DNA of 64,000 nucleotides. Source: Actinomadura kijaniata NBRC 14229. Lineage in GTDB: Bacteria; Actinomycetota; Actinomycetes; Streptosporangiales; Streptosporangiaceae. Under the pieces are notes generated by a model. The model had not been told where the DNA came from. It saw nothing but the letters and a program-made list of their open reading frames with translations, and did no database searches. Position 1 is the first letter of the stretch; the number at the start of each line of letters is the position of its first letter. This document shows, one piece after another, positions 16,335-24,930 of this stretch. Where the stretch lies: assembly GCF_001552175.1 (NCBI RefSeq), contig NZ_BCQR01000040.1, forward strand, positions 1 through 64,000, written 5' to 3'. The translations under genes were made by a program, and so were the position numbers.

Positions 16335-18052
16335 CTGAGCGAAGCGAAGGAAGAGCGGAGCACTTGCCGGGGGGTGTGGGGGGTCGTCCCTCCACGAGCA
16401 ACGCGATGACCGAGCTCTCCTACGCCTCGGGGACGTCCGCCAAGCCGCTGCTCGGCGACACCATCGGGGCGAACTTCGACCGCACCGCGGCGGCGTTCGC
16501 CGACCGGGAGGCCCTCGTCGAACGCGCGACCGGCCGCCGCTGGACCTACGACCAGCTCGGCGCCGAGGTGGACACGGTCGCGCTCGGCCTGCTGGACCTC
16601 GGCGTCGGCAAGGGCGACCGGGTCGGGATCTGGGCCCCCAACTGCGCGGAGTGGGTGTTCGTCCAGTACGCCACCGCGAAGATCGGCGCGATCCTCGTCA
16701 ACATCAACCCCGCCTACCGGGTCCACGAGCTGGAGTTCGTGCTGAACCAGGCGGGGATCCGCACCCTCGTCGCCGCGCCCGCGTTCAAGACCTCCGACTA
16801 CGCCGCGATGATCGAGCAGGTGCGGCCCCGGTGCGCGGCGCTGGAGGACGTCGTGCTGCTCGGCCGCGAGTCCTGGGACGCGCTGCTGGCGGCGGGCCGC
16901 GCCGGGGACCCCGGCCGCCTGGCCGGGATCGGCGCGACGCTCACCGCCGACGACCCGATCAACATCCAGTACACCAGCGGCACGACCGGGTTCCCCAAGG
17001 GCGCGACGCTGTCGCACCACAACATCCTCAACAACGGCTTCTTCGTCGGCGAGGGCTGCGGCTACGACCAGGAGGACCGGATCTGCGTCCCGGTGCCCTT
17101 CTACCACTGCTTCGGCATGGTCATGGGGAACCTGGCCGCCACCAGCCACGGCGCGTGCGTGGTGATCCCGGCCCCGGCGTTCGACCCGCGCGCCACCCTG
17201 GAGGCCGTCGCCGCCGAACGCTGCACGTCGCTGTACGGCGTCCCGACGATGTTCATCGCCGAGCTGAACGACCCGTCGTTCGCCGAGCACGACCTGTCGT
17301 CGCTGCGCACCGGGATCATGGCCGGATCGCCGTGCCCGGTGGAGGTGATGAAGCAGGTCATCGAGCGGATGGGGATGGCCGAGGTGACGATCTGCTACGG
17401 CATGACCGAGACCTCGCCGGTGTCCACCCAGACCCGCGCCGACGACTCGCTGGACCGCCGCGTGTCCACCGTCGGGACCGTCCACCCGCACCTCGAAGTC
17501 AAGATCGTCGATCCGGAGACCGGGGTGACGGTGCCGCGCGGGACGCCCGGCGAGTTCTGCACGCGCGGCTACTCGGTGATGCTCGGCTACTGGGAGCAGC
17601 CCGACAAGACCGCCGAGGTCATCGACGCGGCGCGGTGGATGCACACCGGCGACCTGGCCGTCATGGACGCCGACGGCTACGTCAACATCACCGGCCGGAT
17701 CAAGGACATGGTCATCCGGGGTGGCGAGAACATCTACCCGCGCGAGATCGAGGAGTTCCTCTACACCCATCCCGACATCGTGGACGCGCAGGTCATCGGC
17801 GTTCCGGACGCCAAGTACGGCGAGGAGCTGATGGCGTGGGTGCGGCTGCGCGAGGGCGCCGAGCCCCTCACGGCCGAGGGGCTGCGGGAGTTCTGCGCCG
17901 GGAGGCTCGCGCACTACAAGATCCCGCGTTACGTCCATGTGGTGGACGAGTTCCCGATGACGGTCACCGGAAAGATCCGCAAGGTGCAGATGCGCGCCGA
18001 GGCGGTGGACATCCTCGGGCTGCACGATGCGGCGAAGCAACGGCACGCGTGA
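16331..18052 (+). CDS. Fatty-acid-CoA ligase (FadD-like AMP-binding enzyme)
   Basis: 573-residue ANL ligase. It has [19 protein letters not shown] (phosphate loop), the [12 protein letters not shown] motif, [14 protein letters not shown], the hinge [23 protein letters not shown] segment and a C-terminal [14 protein letters not shown] with the catalytic Lys. [17 protein letters not shown] is usual for medium- or long-chain FadD enzymes. ATG 16331 overlaps the upstream stop and has GGGAGGA before it. It adds about 25 residues of low-complexity leader compared with a second in-frame ATG at 16406, so the true start could be 16406. Two different ligases in one operon suggest two related carboxylic acid substrates. 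Confidence 0.9.
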
Positions 18053-18092
18053 CGTCTTCCCCGGTGGAGGGCGTTCGGGGCATCCTGGCGAC

Positions 18093-18914
18093 ATGAGCGA
18101 CGACGCCGGAGCGGTACGGGCGGCGGTGCTGGCGCTGCACCGCCGTACCGGCCTGCCCGTGGTGTTCGGCGGGGTCGTGTGCGGGGCGGACCGGATCCGG
18201 ATCTCCGAGCTGGTCGGCAACACCACCGACTCCCTGCACGGCCTGGCGGTGCGGCAGGGCAGCGGCCTCGGCGGCAAGGCGATGGCGCTGGGCCGCCCGG
18301 TGTGGGTCAGCGACTACCCGAGGGCGTCCACGATCAGCCACGACTACGACGGCCCGGTCGGCCGCGAGGGCCTGCTGTCGGTCGTCGCGGTCCCGGTCGT
18401 GGTCCGGCGGAACGTGCGCGGCGTGCTGTACGGGGCGCTGCGCGAGCCGTTGTCGCTGGCCGACCGGGTGGTGGCCGCCGCCGTGGACGCCGCCCGCGAC
18501 CTGGAGCAGGACCTCGCCGTCCGCGACGAGGCCGACCGCGCCCTCACCCGGCCCCCGTCGGTCGCCCCCGGCGCGGCCGACTGGGAGGAGGTCCGCGCCG
18601 TGCACGCCGAGCTGCGCGGCCTGGCCGAGAAGACCAGCGACCCCGAGGTCCGGGAGCGCCTGCTGGCGGCCTCCAGCCGCCTGGCCGCCGCCGGTCTCGG
18701 CGAGCGCCGCCCGGCCGGCCCCCTCCTGTCGCCGCGCGAGCTGGACGTCCTCGCGCAGGTGGCGGTGGGCTGCACCAACGCGGAGGCCGCGCGGCGCCTG
18801 GGCCTGCTGCCGGAGACGGTGAAGAGCTACCTGCGCTCGGCGATGCGGAAGCTCGACAGCCACACGCGCCTGGAGGCGGTCACGGCGGCACGCCGCGCGG
18901 GCCTGCTGCCCTGA
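18093..18914 (+). CDS. GAF-domain LuxR-type transcriptional regulator
   Basis: 273 residues. The N-terminal GAF-like sensory domain (about 1-140) includes GLAVRQGSGLGGKAMALGRP and SDYPRASTISHDYDG. A middle helical linker follows, then a C-terminal LuxR helix-turn-helix (about 215-270: LSPRELDVLAQVAVGCTNAEA, LGLLPETVKSYLRSAMRKL). Such proteins, common near acyl-CoA synthetase and steroid/aromatic catabolism genes in actinomycetes, probably sense a small ligand directly. It lies 40 bp after the second ligase on the same strand and ends 3 bp before a convergent gene. Confidence 0.85.
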   Translation: MSDDAGAVRAAVLALHRRTGLPVVFGGVVCGADRIRISELVGNTTDSLHGLAVRQGSGLGGKAMALGRPVWVSDYPRASTISHDYDGPVGREGLLSVVAVPVVVRRNVRGVLYGALREPLSLADRVVAAAVDAARDLEQDLAVRDEADRALTRPPSVAPGAADWEEVRAVHAELRGLAEKTSDPEVRERLLAASSRLAAAGLGERRPAGPLLSPRELDVLAQVAVGCTNAEAARRLGLLPETVKSYLRSAMRKLDSHTRLEAVTAARRAGLLP

Positions 18915-18917
18915 GGG

Positions 18918-19385
18918 TCAGCGCGCCGGAGACGACGGCTCGGCGGGCCGGGCGGCGGATCGGCCCGGATCCCCACCGAAGATCATGCGATGCCCGCGGG
19001 CCGTGTCCATGTACTCGCGGACCCGGTGCACCAGGCCGTCGCGGACCTCGAAGACGAAGCAGTAGTCGTTGACGTAGCGGTTGCCGTTGGCCAGCGTCGC
19101 CGTCATGGTCTCCTCCACGGTCACGCGGTCGCCGTCGGCGTGGAACCCGTGGAAGACGACCTCGACGTCACGCACGAAGAAGCGGGGGAAGTCCTCGGCG
19201 AGGAAGCGCACGATCGCCTCCCGGCCGACCAGGTGGCTGGGGCACCCCAGCGCGACGGCGGTCGCGTTCCCCTCGGGCGCCCGCCACTCGGCGTCCTCGG
19301 TGAGGACCGCGGCGATCCGGCCGGAGTCGTGGCTGGCGAACGCCTTCCAGGCGTTCCGGACGATGGTGCGGGAGTCGTTCGGCAT
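18918..19385 (-). CDS. SnoaL/NTF2-like protein
   Basis: 155-residue single-domain protein with the NTF2-like pattern: IVRNAWKAFASHDSGRIAAVL, EDAEWRAPEG, HLVGREAIVRFLAEDFPRFF and a late NDYCFVFEVRDGLVHRVREY. The family includes ketosteroid-isomerase-like enzymes, polyketide cyclases and non-enzymatic ligand-binding proteins. No function can be assigned from sequence. ATG 19385 (MPNDSRTIVRN) is preferred over an upstream reading in low-complexity DNA. It is divergent from the TetR gene at 19654. Confidence 0.8.
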   Translation of the reverse strand: MPNDSRTIVRNAWKAFASHDSGRIAAVLTEDAEWRAPEGNATAVALGCPSHLVGREAIVRFLAEDFPRFFVRDVEVVFHGFHADGDRVTVEETMTATLANGNRYVNDYCFVFEVRDGLVHRVREYMDTARGHRMIFGGDPGRSAARPAEPSSPAR

Positions 19386-19578
19386 GTGGTGATCGTAGGA
19401 AGCGGGCGCAGCGGCGTCCGGCGGGTTCGCGACATCATCGCCCGGCCCCGCCCGGCCCCGCGGGGCCGACCGGCTCCGGTGGGGTCGGTCCCGCTCGTTC
19501 CCGCCGCACGGCCCCCGCCGTCGCGCCGCCGACCGAACGGACCCGCCGGGCACCACCGGAGACCGGCCAGGACCGCCA

Positions 19579-19600
19579 CCACGAACAACCATGTTCGTGG
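19579..19600. promoter_or_regulatory. Operator-like palindrome before the TetR gene
   Basis: CCACGAACA-acca-TGTTCGTGG, a perfect 9-4-9 inverted repeat, lies about 54 bp before GTG 19654 and next to an AT-rich TTTATTTTA stretch that could be the promoter. It is the best candidate for autorepression by the TetR protein, and perhaps control of the divergent SnoaL-like gene. Confidence 0.65.
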
Positions 19601-19653
19601 TGTACAGAAGTGTTTATTTTAGCCTCTCGGGAGCGGTTGGTACGTTGCCTTCT

Positions 19654-20286
19654 GTGGATTCCCTCGGCTATGACGTGCTGCCACGGGGGCGGCACCATCT
19701 GACGCGCGAGCAGGTGGTCGCGTCGCAGCGGGAGCGGCTGTTGCAGGGCGTGATCGACGCGGTGGCCGAGAAGGGGTACGCGCGGGTCTCCGTCGCCGAC
19801 GTGATCAAGCGGGCCCGGGTGTCGCGGGAGACGTTCTACGAGCACTTCACCGACAAGCAGGCGTGCTTCCTGGCCGCCTACGACATGGCGGCCGGGCTGA
19901 TGATGGCGGTCGTCGCGGAGGCCGCGGGGACCGACGGCGCGGCGATGGAGCGGTTCGACCGGGCCGTCGCCGGTTACCTGCGGGCGCTGGCGGCGGATCC
20001 GGCGCGGGCGCGGACGTTCCTGCTGGAGATCTACGCGGCGGGGCCGGACGCGGCGGTGCGGCGGTTCGAGGTGCAGCGGGCGTTCGTGGAGCTGGTGGAC
20101 GGGCTGCTGCGGGACGACGGGCGGTGGGCGGCGCTGCCGGACCCCGCGTTCGCCACGCGCATGCTGGTGGGCGGGGTCGCGAGCCTGGTCAGCGCGAAGA
20201 TCGCGGCAGGCGAGCACACCTCGCTGCCGGCCCTCCGCGCCCCGATCATGGCCCACGCCGACCTGCTGCTGAACGCCGCCCGCTGA
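19654..20286 (+). CDS. TetR family transcriptional regulator
   Basis: About 210 residues from GTG 19654. The helix-turn-helix domain is LLQGVIDAVAEKGYARVSV, IKRARVSRETFYEHFTDKQ; it is preceded by a YDVLPRGRHHLTREQVVASQ arm. The C-terminal domain is all-helical. A longer reading from ATG 19591 would start inside the palindrome at 19579-19600 and give a non-conserved N-terminus, so I prefer the internal GTG, although no strong ribosome site is seen. It converges on the HxlR gene. Confidence 0.85.
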   Translation: MDSLGYDVLPRGRHHLTREQVVASQRERLLQGVIDAVAEKGYARVSVADVIKRARVSRETFYEHFTDKQACFLAAYDMAAGLMMAVVAEAAGTDGAAMERFDRAVAGYLRALAADPARARTFLLEIYAAGPDAAVRRFEVQRAFVELVDGLLRDDGRWAALPDPAFATRMLVGGVASLVSAKIAAGEHTSLPALRAPIMAHADLLLNAAR

Positions 20287-20288
20287 GA

Positions 20289-20317
20289 CGTCCCGGGCGG
20301 CCCGGCCCGCCCGGACG
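20289..20317. terminator. GC-rich stem between TetR and HxlR genes
   Basis: CGTCCCGGGCGG pairs with CCGCCCGGACG (about 20307-20317) with one bulged C, directly between two convergent stop codons. A bidirectional terminator is plausible; there is no T-run. Confidence 0.45.
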
Positions 20318-20323
20318 GCACGG

Positions 20324-20704
20324 TCAGCCGTCGAAGCGACGGCGGGCGGCCTCGATGTGCCCGAGGTACCGGTGCGTCCAGCCGCACATCCCGTCGACCG
20401 TGGCCCGCAGGGCCTGGCCCGGCTCGGTGAGGGTGTACTCCACGCGCGGCGGCACGGTGGGGTGCACCTCCCGTTCGACCAGGCCGTAGCGCTCCAGCAT
20501 GCGCAGGTTCTGGGTGAGCATCTTGTGGCTGACGCCCTCGACCTCGTTCCGCAGCTCGCTGAAGCGCAGGGTGCGCTCGCCGAGCGCCTCGATGATCAGG
20601 AACGCCCACTTGTTGGCGACGTCCGAGAAGATCTCCCGCGCCAGGGAGTCCGCGCGCCTCAGGTCCGCGTTCTCGGGCAGGCCCTTGAGCTGCTTGGTCA
20701 CCAT
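20324..20704 (-). CDS. HxlR family winged-helix regulator
   Basis: 126-residue MarR-like regulator of the HxlR family: IFSDVANKWAFLIIEALGE, RTLRFSELRNEVEGVSHKML, TQNLRMLERYGLVEREV and PRVEYTLTEPGQALRATV. These small dimeric proteins often sense electrophiles or redox stress. ATG 20704 has GAGGAA six bases upstream and removes a non-conserved extension. It is divergent from a RidA-family gene (112 bp between starts), its likely target. Confidence 0.9.
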   Translation of the reverse strand: MVTKQLKGLPENADLRRADSLAREIFSDVANKWAFLIIEALGERTLRFSELRNEVEGVSHKMLTQNLRMLERYGLVEREVHPTVPPRVEYTLTEPGQALRATVDGMCGWTHRYLGHIEAARRRFDG

Positions 20705-20816
20705 CAGGTTCCTCGGTTCCGGAAAAGTTCGTTCTTCCAGGTCACCGGACACTCTCCTACAGTTCCCGAGTAACCACAAGAGAGCACACGGCTCTCGCGA
20801 CCAGAAGGCAGGAACC

Positions 20817-21218
20817 GTGACCACCATCGACGTCTTCGACCACGGCATCCCGGCCGAGGGGCACTTCGGCTACTCACAGGCGATCAGGTCCGGCGACCTG
20901 ATCCACGTCTCCGGGCAGCTCTCCTTCGACGAGACGGGCGAGTTCGTCCACGCCGGCGACTTCGCCGCCCAGCTCGGGCGGACCCACGCCAACATCGACA
21001 AGGTCCTGGCCCACTACGGCGCCACCCGCGAGCAGGTCGTCTCGCAGACCCTGTACGCGGTGGGCCTCCAGCGGAACGCCGACACGGTGGTGGAGGCCAA
21101 CCGGGCGTACTTCGGCGACCACCGCCCGGTCGCCACGGCCCTCGGCGTCACCGAACTGACCTTCCCCGGCCAGCTCGTCGAGATCAGCCTCGTCGTCGAC
21201 ACCAGGCTCCCCGCCTGA
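20817..21218 (+). CDS. RidA (YjgF/UK114) family protein
   Basis: 133-residue trimeric Rid-superfamily protein: AIRSGDLIHVSGQLSFDETG, AAQLGRTHANIDKVLAHYGA and a C-terminal ALGVTELTFPGQLVEISLVV. RidA members hydrolyse reactive enamine/imine intermediates released by PLP enzymes. The arginine essential in canonical RidA (the Arg of PxRx near the C-terminus) is not obvious here, so this may be a Rid subfamily of other function. GTG start with AGGCAGGAACC upstream. It is divergent from the HxlR regulator. Confidence 0.82.
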   Translation: MTTIDVFDHGIPAEGHFGYSQAIRSGDLIHVSGQLSFDETGEFVHAGDFAAQLGRTHANIDKVLAHYGATREQVVSQTLYAVGLQRNADTVVEANRAYFGDHRPVATALGVTELTFPGQLVEISLVVDTRLPA

Positions 21219-21360
21219 GCCACCGGCGGGGCGCGGCCCGGCCCCCCGAGCCGAGTACGGGAGGGCCGGGCGGGAGGCGGTAAGGAATCGGTAACCGGCC
21301 GCGGGCAAGGTGGAACCACGCAGGCAGCCGGTGGGGCGGCCGATTCCGAGGGGAAGAACG

Positions 21361-21936
21361 ATGGCGCGGGAACTGGTCTACACGGGGTTCATGTCGCTCG
21401 ACGGTGTGGTGGACTCGCCGGGAGGCAAGTCCGAGGGCCACCGCAGCGGCGGATGGGTGGCGCAGACCCCCTTCGTGCCGGAGGCGTTCTCGCTCAAGGC
21501 CGAGGAGCTGACCGAGACGACGGCCCTGATGTTCGGTCGCCGCAGCTACGACGCCTTCGCGGCGTTCTGGCCGGGATCCGAGGACCACGCGGCCTACAAG
21601 GACCTCCCGAAGTACGTGGTGTCCTCGACGCTCACCGACGACGAGCTGGTCGACGGCTGGGGGCCGATCACGGTCCTGCGTTCGGTCGAGGACGTCGCGG
21701 CGCTCAAGCGGGAGGAGGGCGGGGCGATCTTCATCCACGGGAGCGCGGAGCTGGCCCGGCGCCTGGCCGAGGCGGACCTGATCGACCGGTACAACCTGCT
21801 CGTCTTCCCCGTGCTGCTGGGAGCCGGAAAGAGCCTCTTCAGCCGCGAGGACATGGACAAGCGGAACCTGAAGCTCCGGGACTCCGCCACCTACTCCAAC
21901 GGCGTCGCGAAGCTCGTCTACGACGTGGAGCGGTGA
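21361..21936 (+). CDS. Dihydrofolate-reductase/RibD-C-like reductase
   Basis: 191-residue protein of the RibD C-terminal/DHFR-like family: LVYTGFMSLDGVVDSPGG, ALMFGRRSYDAFAAFWPG, KYVVSSTLTDDE, IFIHGSAELARRLAEADLID and the late FPVLLGAGKSLF. It probably binds NADPH; physiological substrates of these small reductases are mostly unknown. ATG 21361 is preceded by GAGGGGAAG. Monocistronic. Confidence 0.88.
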   Translation: MARELVYTGFMSLDGVVDSPGGKSEGHRSGGWVAQTPFVPEAFSLKAEELTETTALMFGRRSYDAFAAFWPGSEDHAAYKDLPKYVVSSTLTDDELVDGWGPITVLRSVEDVAALKREEGGAIFIHGSAELARRLAEADLIDRYNLLVFPVLLGAGKSLFSREDMDKRNLKLRDSATYSNGVAKLVYDVER

Positions 21937-22038
21937 CGGCGGCCCGATCGCTTATCGCGCTCTTACGTCCGCCGTGCCTGACTGGGAGCCTGGCGTGGCG
22001 AACGCCCGGCAGCGGGCCGGAACGACCCTGGAGCGCAC

Positions 22039-22800
22039 GTGTCGGACATCCACCCCAGCGCGGTGGTCTCCGCCGACGCCGAACTCGATCCGTCGGTCTC
22101 GGTCGGCCCGTTCGCGGTCATCGAGGGGCCCGCCGTTCTGGGACCGCGGGTCCACGTCCACGCCCACGCCGTGGTGCGGGGACCGGTCCTGCTGGAGACC
22201 GGCGTGCGCATCTGGCCCATGGCCGTGGTGGGCGGGGATCCGCAGGACCTGGCGTACGGCGGTGAGCCGACCGGCCTGGAGATCGGGGCGCGCACGGTCG
22301 TCCGGGAGGGGGCGACCGTCCACCGCGCGACGGGCGACCGGCCGACGCGGATCGGCTCCGACTGCCTGATCATGGGAAACGCCCATGTGGCCCACGACTG
22401 CCGGCTCGGCGACCGGATCGTGGTCTCCCAGGGCGCCGGGCTGGCCGGACACGTCGAGATCGCCGACGGCGCGGTGATCGGCGGCATGGCCGGCGTCCAC
22501 CAGCACGTGCGGATCGGGGCGTACGCGTTCGTCGGCGGCGCCGCGGCGGTGGCCCGGGACGTGCTGCCGTTCAGCATGGTCGACGGCCATCCCGCCCGGC
22601 ACCGGCGCGTCAACACCCCGGGGCTGCGGCGCGCCGGGATCCCCGAGCACCGGGACCGCGCCGTACGGGCCGCCCTGCGGGCCGCGCGCGACGGCACGTT
22701 GACCGGCGACGAGAGCGAGGCCGCGAAGATCATGTTCGACTTCCTCCAGGGCCCGTCCAGACGCGGCCTCACGGACTTCGCCCACCCGCGCCGCGGGTAG
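22039..22800 (+). CDS. LpxA-like left-handed beta-helix acyltransferase
   Basis: 253 residues built mostly of hexapeptide repeats (about 5-195), matching the length of acyl-ACP--UDP-GlcNAc O-acyltransferase. The segment with the catalytic His of LpxA is preserved (MGNAHVAHDC), followed by QGAGLAGHVEIADGAVIGG and the helical C-terminal domain. LpxA starts lipid A synthesis in Gram-negatives; actinomycetes make no lipid A and no lpxB, lpxC or lpxD is nearby. The protein presumably acylates another sugar nucleotide or glycan precursor. GTG start with GGAG upstream; it stands alone. Confidence 0.82.
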   Translation: MSDIHPSAVVSADAELDPSVSVGPFAVIEGPAVLGPRVHVHAHAVVRGPVLLETGVRIWPMAVVGGDPQDLAYGGEPTGLEIGARTVVREGATVHRATGDRPTRIGSDCLIMGNAHVAHDCRLGDRIVVSQGAGLAGHVEIADGAVIGGMAGVHQHVRIGAYAFVGGAAAVARDVLPFSMVDGHPARHRRVNTPGLRRAGIPEHRDRAVRAALRAARDGTLTGDESEAAKIMFDFLQGPSRRGLTDFAHPRRG

Positions 22801-23006
22801 ACACCCTGCGCGCTTCGGCGACCATCGCCCGGTCACCGCTCCCTCGGCGCCACCCGGCAGAGAACGCTGACGGCAGCCGGGCGCGGCGGTCGACGATAGT
22901 GCCCAGGGACCTGGCGCCGGTCCACCCCAGGGTGCATGATCACCACGCCCGCGAATTGATCTTCAACACCGTGACGGCGGGCCCACCCGGGATCGAGGAC
23001 ATGATC

Positions 23007-23453
23007 ATGCGCAAGCTCACCGTCGTGACCGTCGCGGCGGCCGTCGCCGCCGGGGCGATCACGCCCGCGGCCAACGCCGCCACGCCTCCCGCGCACACCG
23101 CGGAGATCGGGGTCGCCGCGGCCAAGCACAAGTGGAACCTGAACTCGATCGCGCCCAGGCAGGCGCAGGTCAACGGCTACTGGAAGGTGGCCGGCACGCG
23201 CACCGTCGAGCTCTACGCGATCGGGAAGGCGCCGGCCCTGACCAGGGTATCGGTGAGGTACTTCTTCGGCTCCCCGAAGGGCAAGGCCGGCACGCGCACC
23301 GTCCGGGTCGCGCCGTACTCGCGCACCGACAAGCCCAAGCCGATCACGGTCAAGGGCGCTCAGGCCACCGGGGACATCTGGGTGCAGAAGATCGTCCGCA
23401 AGCAGAGAATGACCACCTACAGCGTCAAGGCCCGCATCAAGCGCGGCTACTGA
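23007..23453 (+). CDS. Secreted protein of unknown function
   Basis: 148-residue protein with a Sec signal peptide (MRKLTVVTVAAAVAAGAITP, cleavage after ANA). The mature beta-rich domain contains TRTVELYAIGKAPALTRVSV, FFGSPKGKAGTRTVRVAPYS and a basic end (RKQRMTTYSVKARIKRGY). There are no cysteines and no recognised fold. ATG 23007 has GAGGAC eight bases upstream; ATG 23001 is a close alternative. A strong hairpin follows. Confidence 0.7.
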   Translation: MRKLTVVTVAAAVAAGAITPAANAATPPAHTAEIGVAAAKHKWNLNSIAPRQAQVNGYWKVAGTRTVELYAIGKAPALTRVSVRYFFGSPKGKAGTRTVRVAPYSRTDKPKPITVKGAQATGDIWVQKIVRKQRMTTYSVKARIKRGY

Positions 23454-23458
23454 GGGCC

Positions 23459-23495
23459 GGAGCCCACGCCGGGGTAAGGAGGCGGCGTGGGCTCC
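23459..23495. terminator. Bidirectional hairpin between convergent genes
   Basis: Perfect 12-bp stem (GGAGCCCACGCC, 23459-23470, with GGCGTGGGCTCC, 23484-23495) and 13-nt loop between the secreted-protein gene and the GntP gene. Symmetric position suggests termination from both sides. Confidence 0.7.
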
Positions 23496-23503
23496 GGAGG
23501 GCG

Positions 23504-24907
23504 TCAGATGAAGATGCTGAGCGTTCCCGCGGCGGCGAAGCCGACGATCGACAAGATCGTCTCCAGGACGGTCCAGGTCTTCAGGGTGTCGCGGACGCTC
23601 ATGTTGAAGTAGCGGGACACGATCCAGAATCCGCCGTCGTTGACGTGCGAGGCGATGATCGAGCCCGCGGAGATGGCGACGGCGATCAGGGCGATGTGGG
23701 CCTGGGAGTGGTCCTGGCCCTGGAGCAGGGGCGCGACGATGCCGCCGGTGGTGACGATCGCGACGGTCGCCGAGCCCTGGGCGAGGCGGAGGCCGCAGCT
23801 GATCAGGTAGGCGAGGACGATGACCGGCAGGCCCGCGTCGGAGAGGGTCCCGGCCAGGGCCTTGCCGACGCCGGTGGCGGAGATGACCGCGCCGAAGAAC
23901 GCGCCCGCGCCGACCACCAGCAGGATCATGCCGACCGGCCGCAGCGACTTGGTGGCGAGGTCGGACAGCTCGGCGGCGGGCACGCCGCGGCGGATGCCGA
24001 GCAGGTAGAACGCCATCAGCACCGCGATCGTCAGCGCGACGGCCGGGTTGCCGAGGAAGGTGAGGACGGGCAGCGCGGCGCTGTCCTTCCACCAGACGGT
24101 GCCGAAGGTGGCCAGCAGGATCAGGACGAGCGGGACGGCGATGATGAGCAGGACGAGGGTGAGCGACGGGTCGGGACGCTCGGGGGTCTGCTCGCCGTTC
24201 TCGGCGCGCTCGCGTTCGGCGACGATGTAGTCCTCGGGGACTCCGACGTTGACGCGCTTGCCGATCCACGCGCCCCAGGCGACGCCCGCGACCAGGAACG
24301 CCGGGATGCCGCAGACCAGCCCCATGATGATCAGCCAGCCGAGGGAGACCTGGAGCAGCCCGGCGGCGGCGACCGGGCCGGGGTGCGGCGGCAGGAACGC
24401 GTGCGTCATCGACAGGCCCGCCAGCAGCGGCATCGCGTACAGCACGAGCGAGCGTCCACCGCGCCGGGCGGTGATGTAGACCAGCGGCGCCAGCACGAAG
24501 ATGCCGATGTCGAAGAAGACGGGGATGCCGAAGATGAGGCCCGCCAGGCCCATCGCGAACGGCGCGCCGCGCTCCCCGAAGATCCCCAGCAGGCGGCGGG
24601 TGAGGACGTCGGCCCCGCCGGACGCCTCCAGGATCGCGCCGAGGATCGTGCCGAGCCCGATGATCGGGGCGATGTGGCCGAGGATGCCGCCGAACCCGGT
24701 CTCCAGGATCGAGTTCTTGGCGCTGAGGGCGGTGCCGACGATCTGGTTGACGCTGAGCCCGGCGGCCAGCGCCAGCAGCAGGCCGGAGACCAGCAGGGAG
24801 ATGAACGGTTCCAGCTTGACCTTGATGATGAGGAACAGCAGCACCGCGATGGCGGCGGCGCAGAGCACCAGCAGCCCGCCCGTCTCGTGCTGCAACCAGT
24901 TGATCAT
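23504..24907 (-). CDS. GntP-family permease (gluconate:H+ symporter type)
   Basis: 467-residue integral membrane protein with about 12 hydrophobic helices and GntP features: FISLLVSGLLLALAAGLS, FGGILGHIAPIIGLGTILG, GIPVFFDIGIFVLAPLVY, HAFLPPHPGPVAAA and GSATVAIVTTGGI. The family imports gluconate and related sugar acids with protons. ATG 24907 is preceded by GAAGGAC. It is the last gene of an operon with a D-aminoacylase and a PLP enzyme, so the cargo may be an amino- or N-acylamino-sugar acid such as (N-acetyl-)D-glucosaminate. Confidence 0.92.
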   Translation of the reverse strand: MINWLQHETGGLLVLCAAAIAVLLFLIIKVKLEPFISLLVSGLLLALAAGLSVNQIVGTALSAKNSILETGFGGILGHIAPIIGLGTILGAILEASGGADVLTRRLLGIFGERGAPFAMGLAGLIFGIPVFFDIGIFVLAPLVYITARRGGRSLVLYAMPLLAGLSMTHAFLPPHPGPVAAAGLLQVSLGWLIIMGLVCGIPAFLVAGVAWGAWIGKRVNVGVPEDYIVAERERAENGEQTPERPDPSLTLVLLIIAVPLVLILLATFGTVWWKDSAALPVLTFLGNPAVALTIAVLMAFYLLGIRRGVPAAELSDLATKSLRPVGMILLVVGAGAFFGAVISATGVGKALAGTLSDAGLPVIVLAYLISCGLRLAQGSATVAIVTTGGIVAPLLQGQDHSQAHIALIAVAISAGSIIASHVNDGGFWIVSRYFNMSVRDTLKTWTVLETILSIVGFAAAGTLSIFI

Positions 24908-24930
24908 GGGCGTCCTTCGGGGGTGGGGTT

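Noticed and set aside
19453..19468. CGGCCCCGCGGGGCCG palindrome as a terminator
   Set aside because: It lies between divergent genes, where no transcript is expected to end, in a run of very GC-rich DNA.
19591..19653. TetR start at ATG 19591
   Set aside because: The ATG lies inside a perfect palindrome and the extra residues are not like TetR N-termini.
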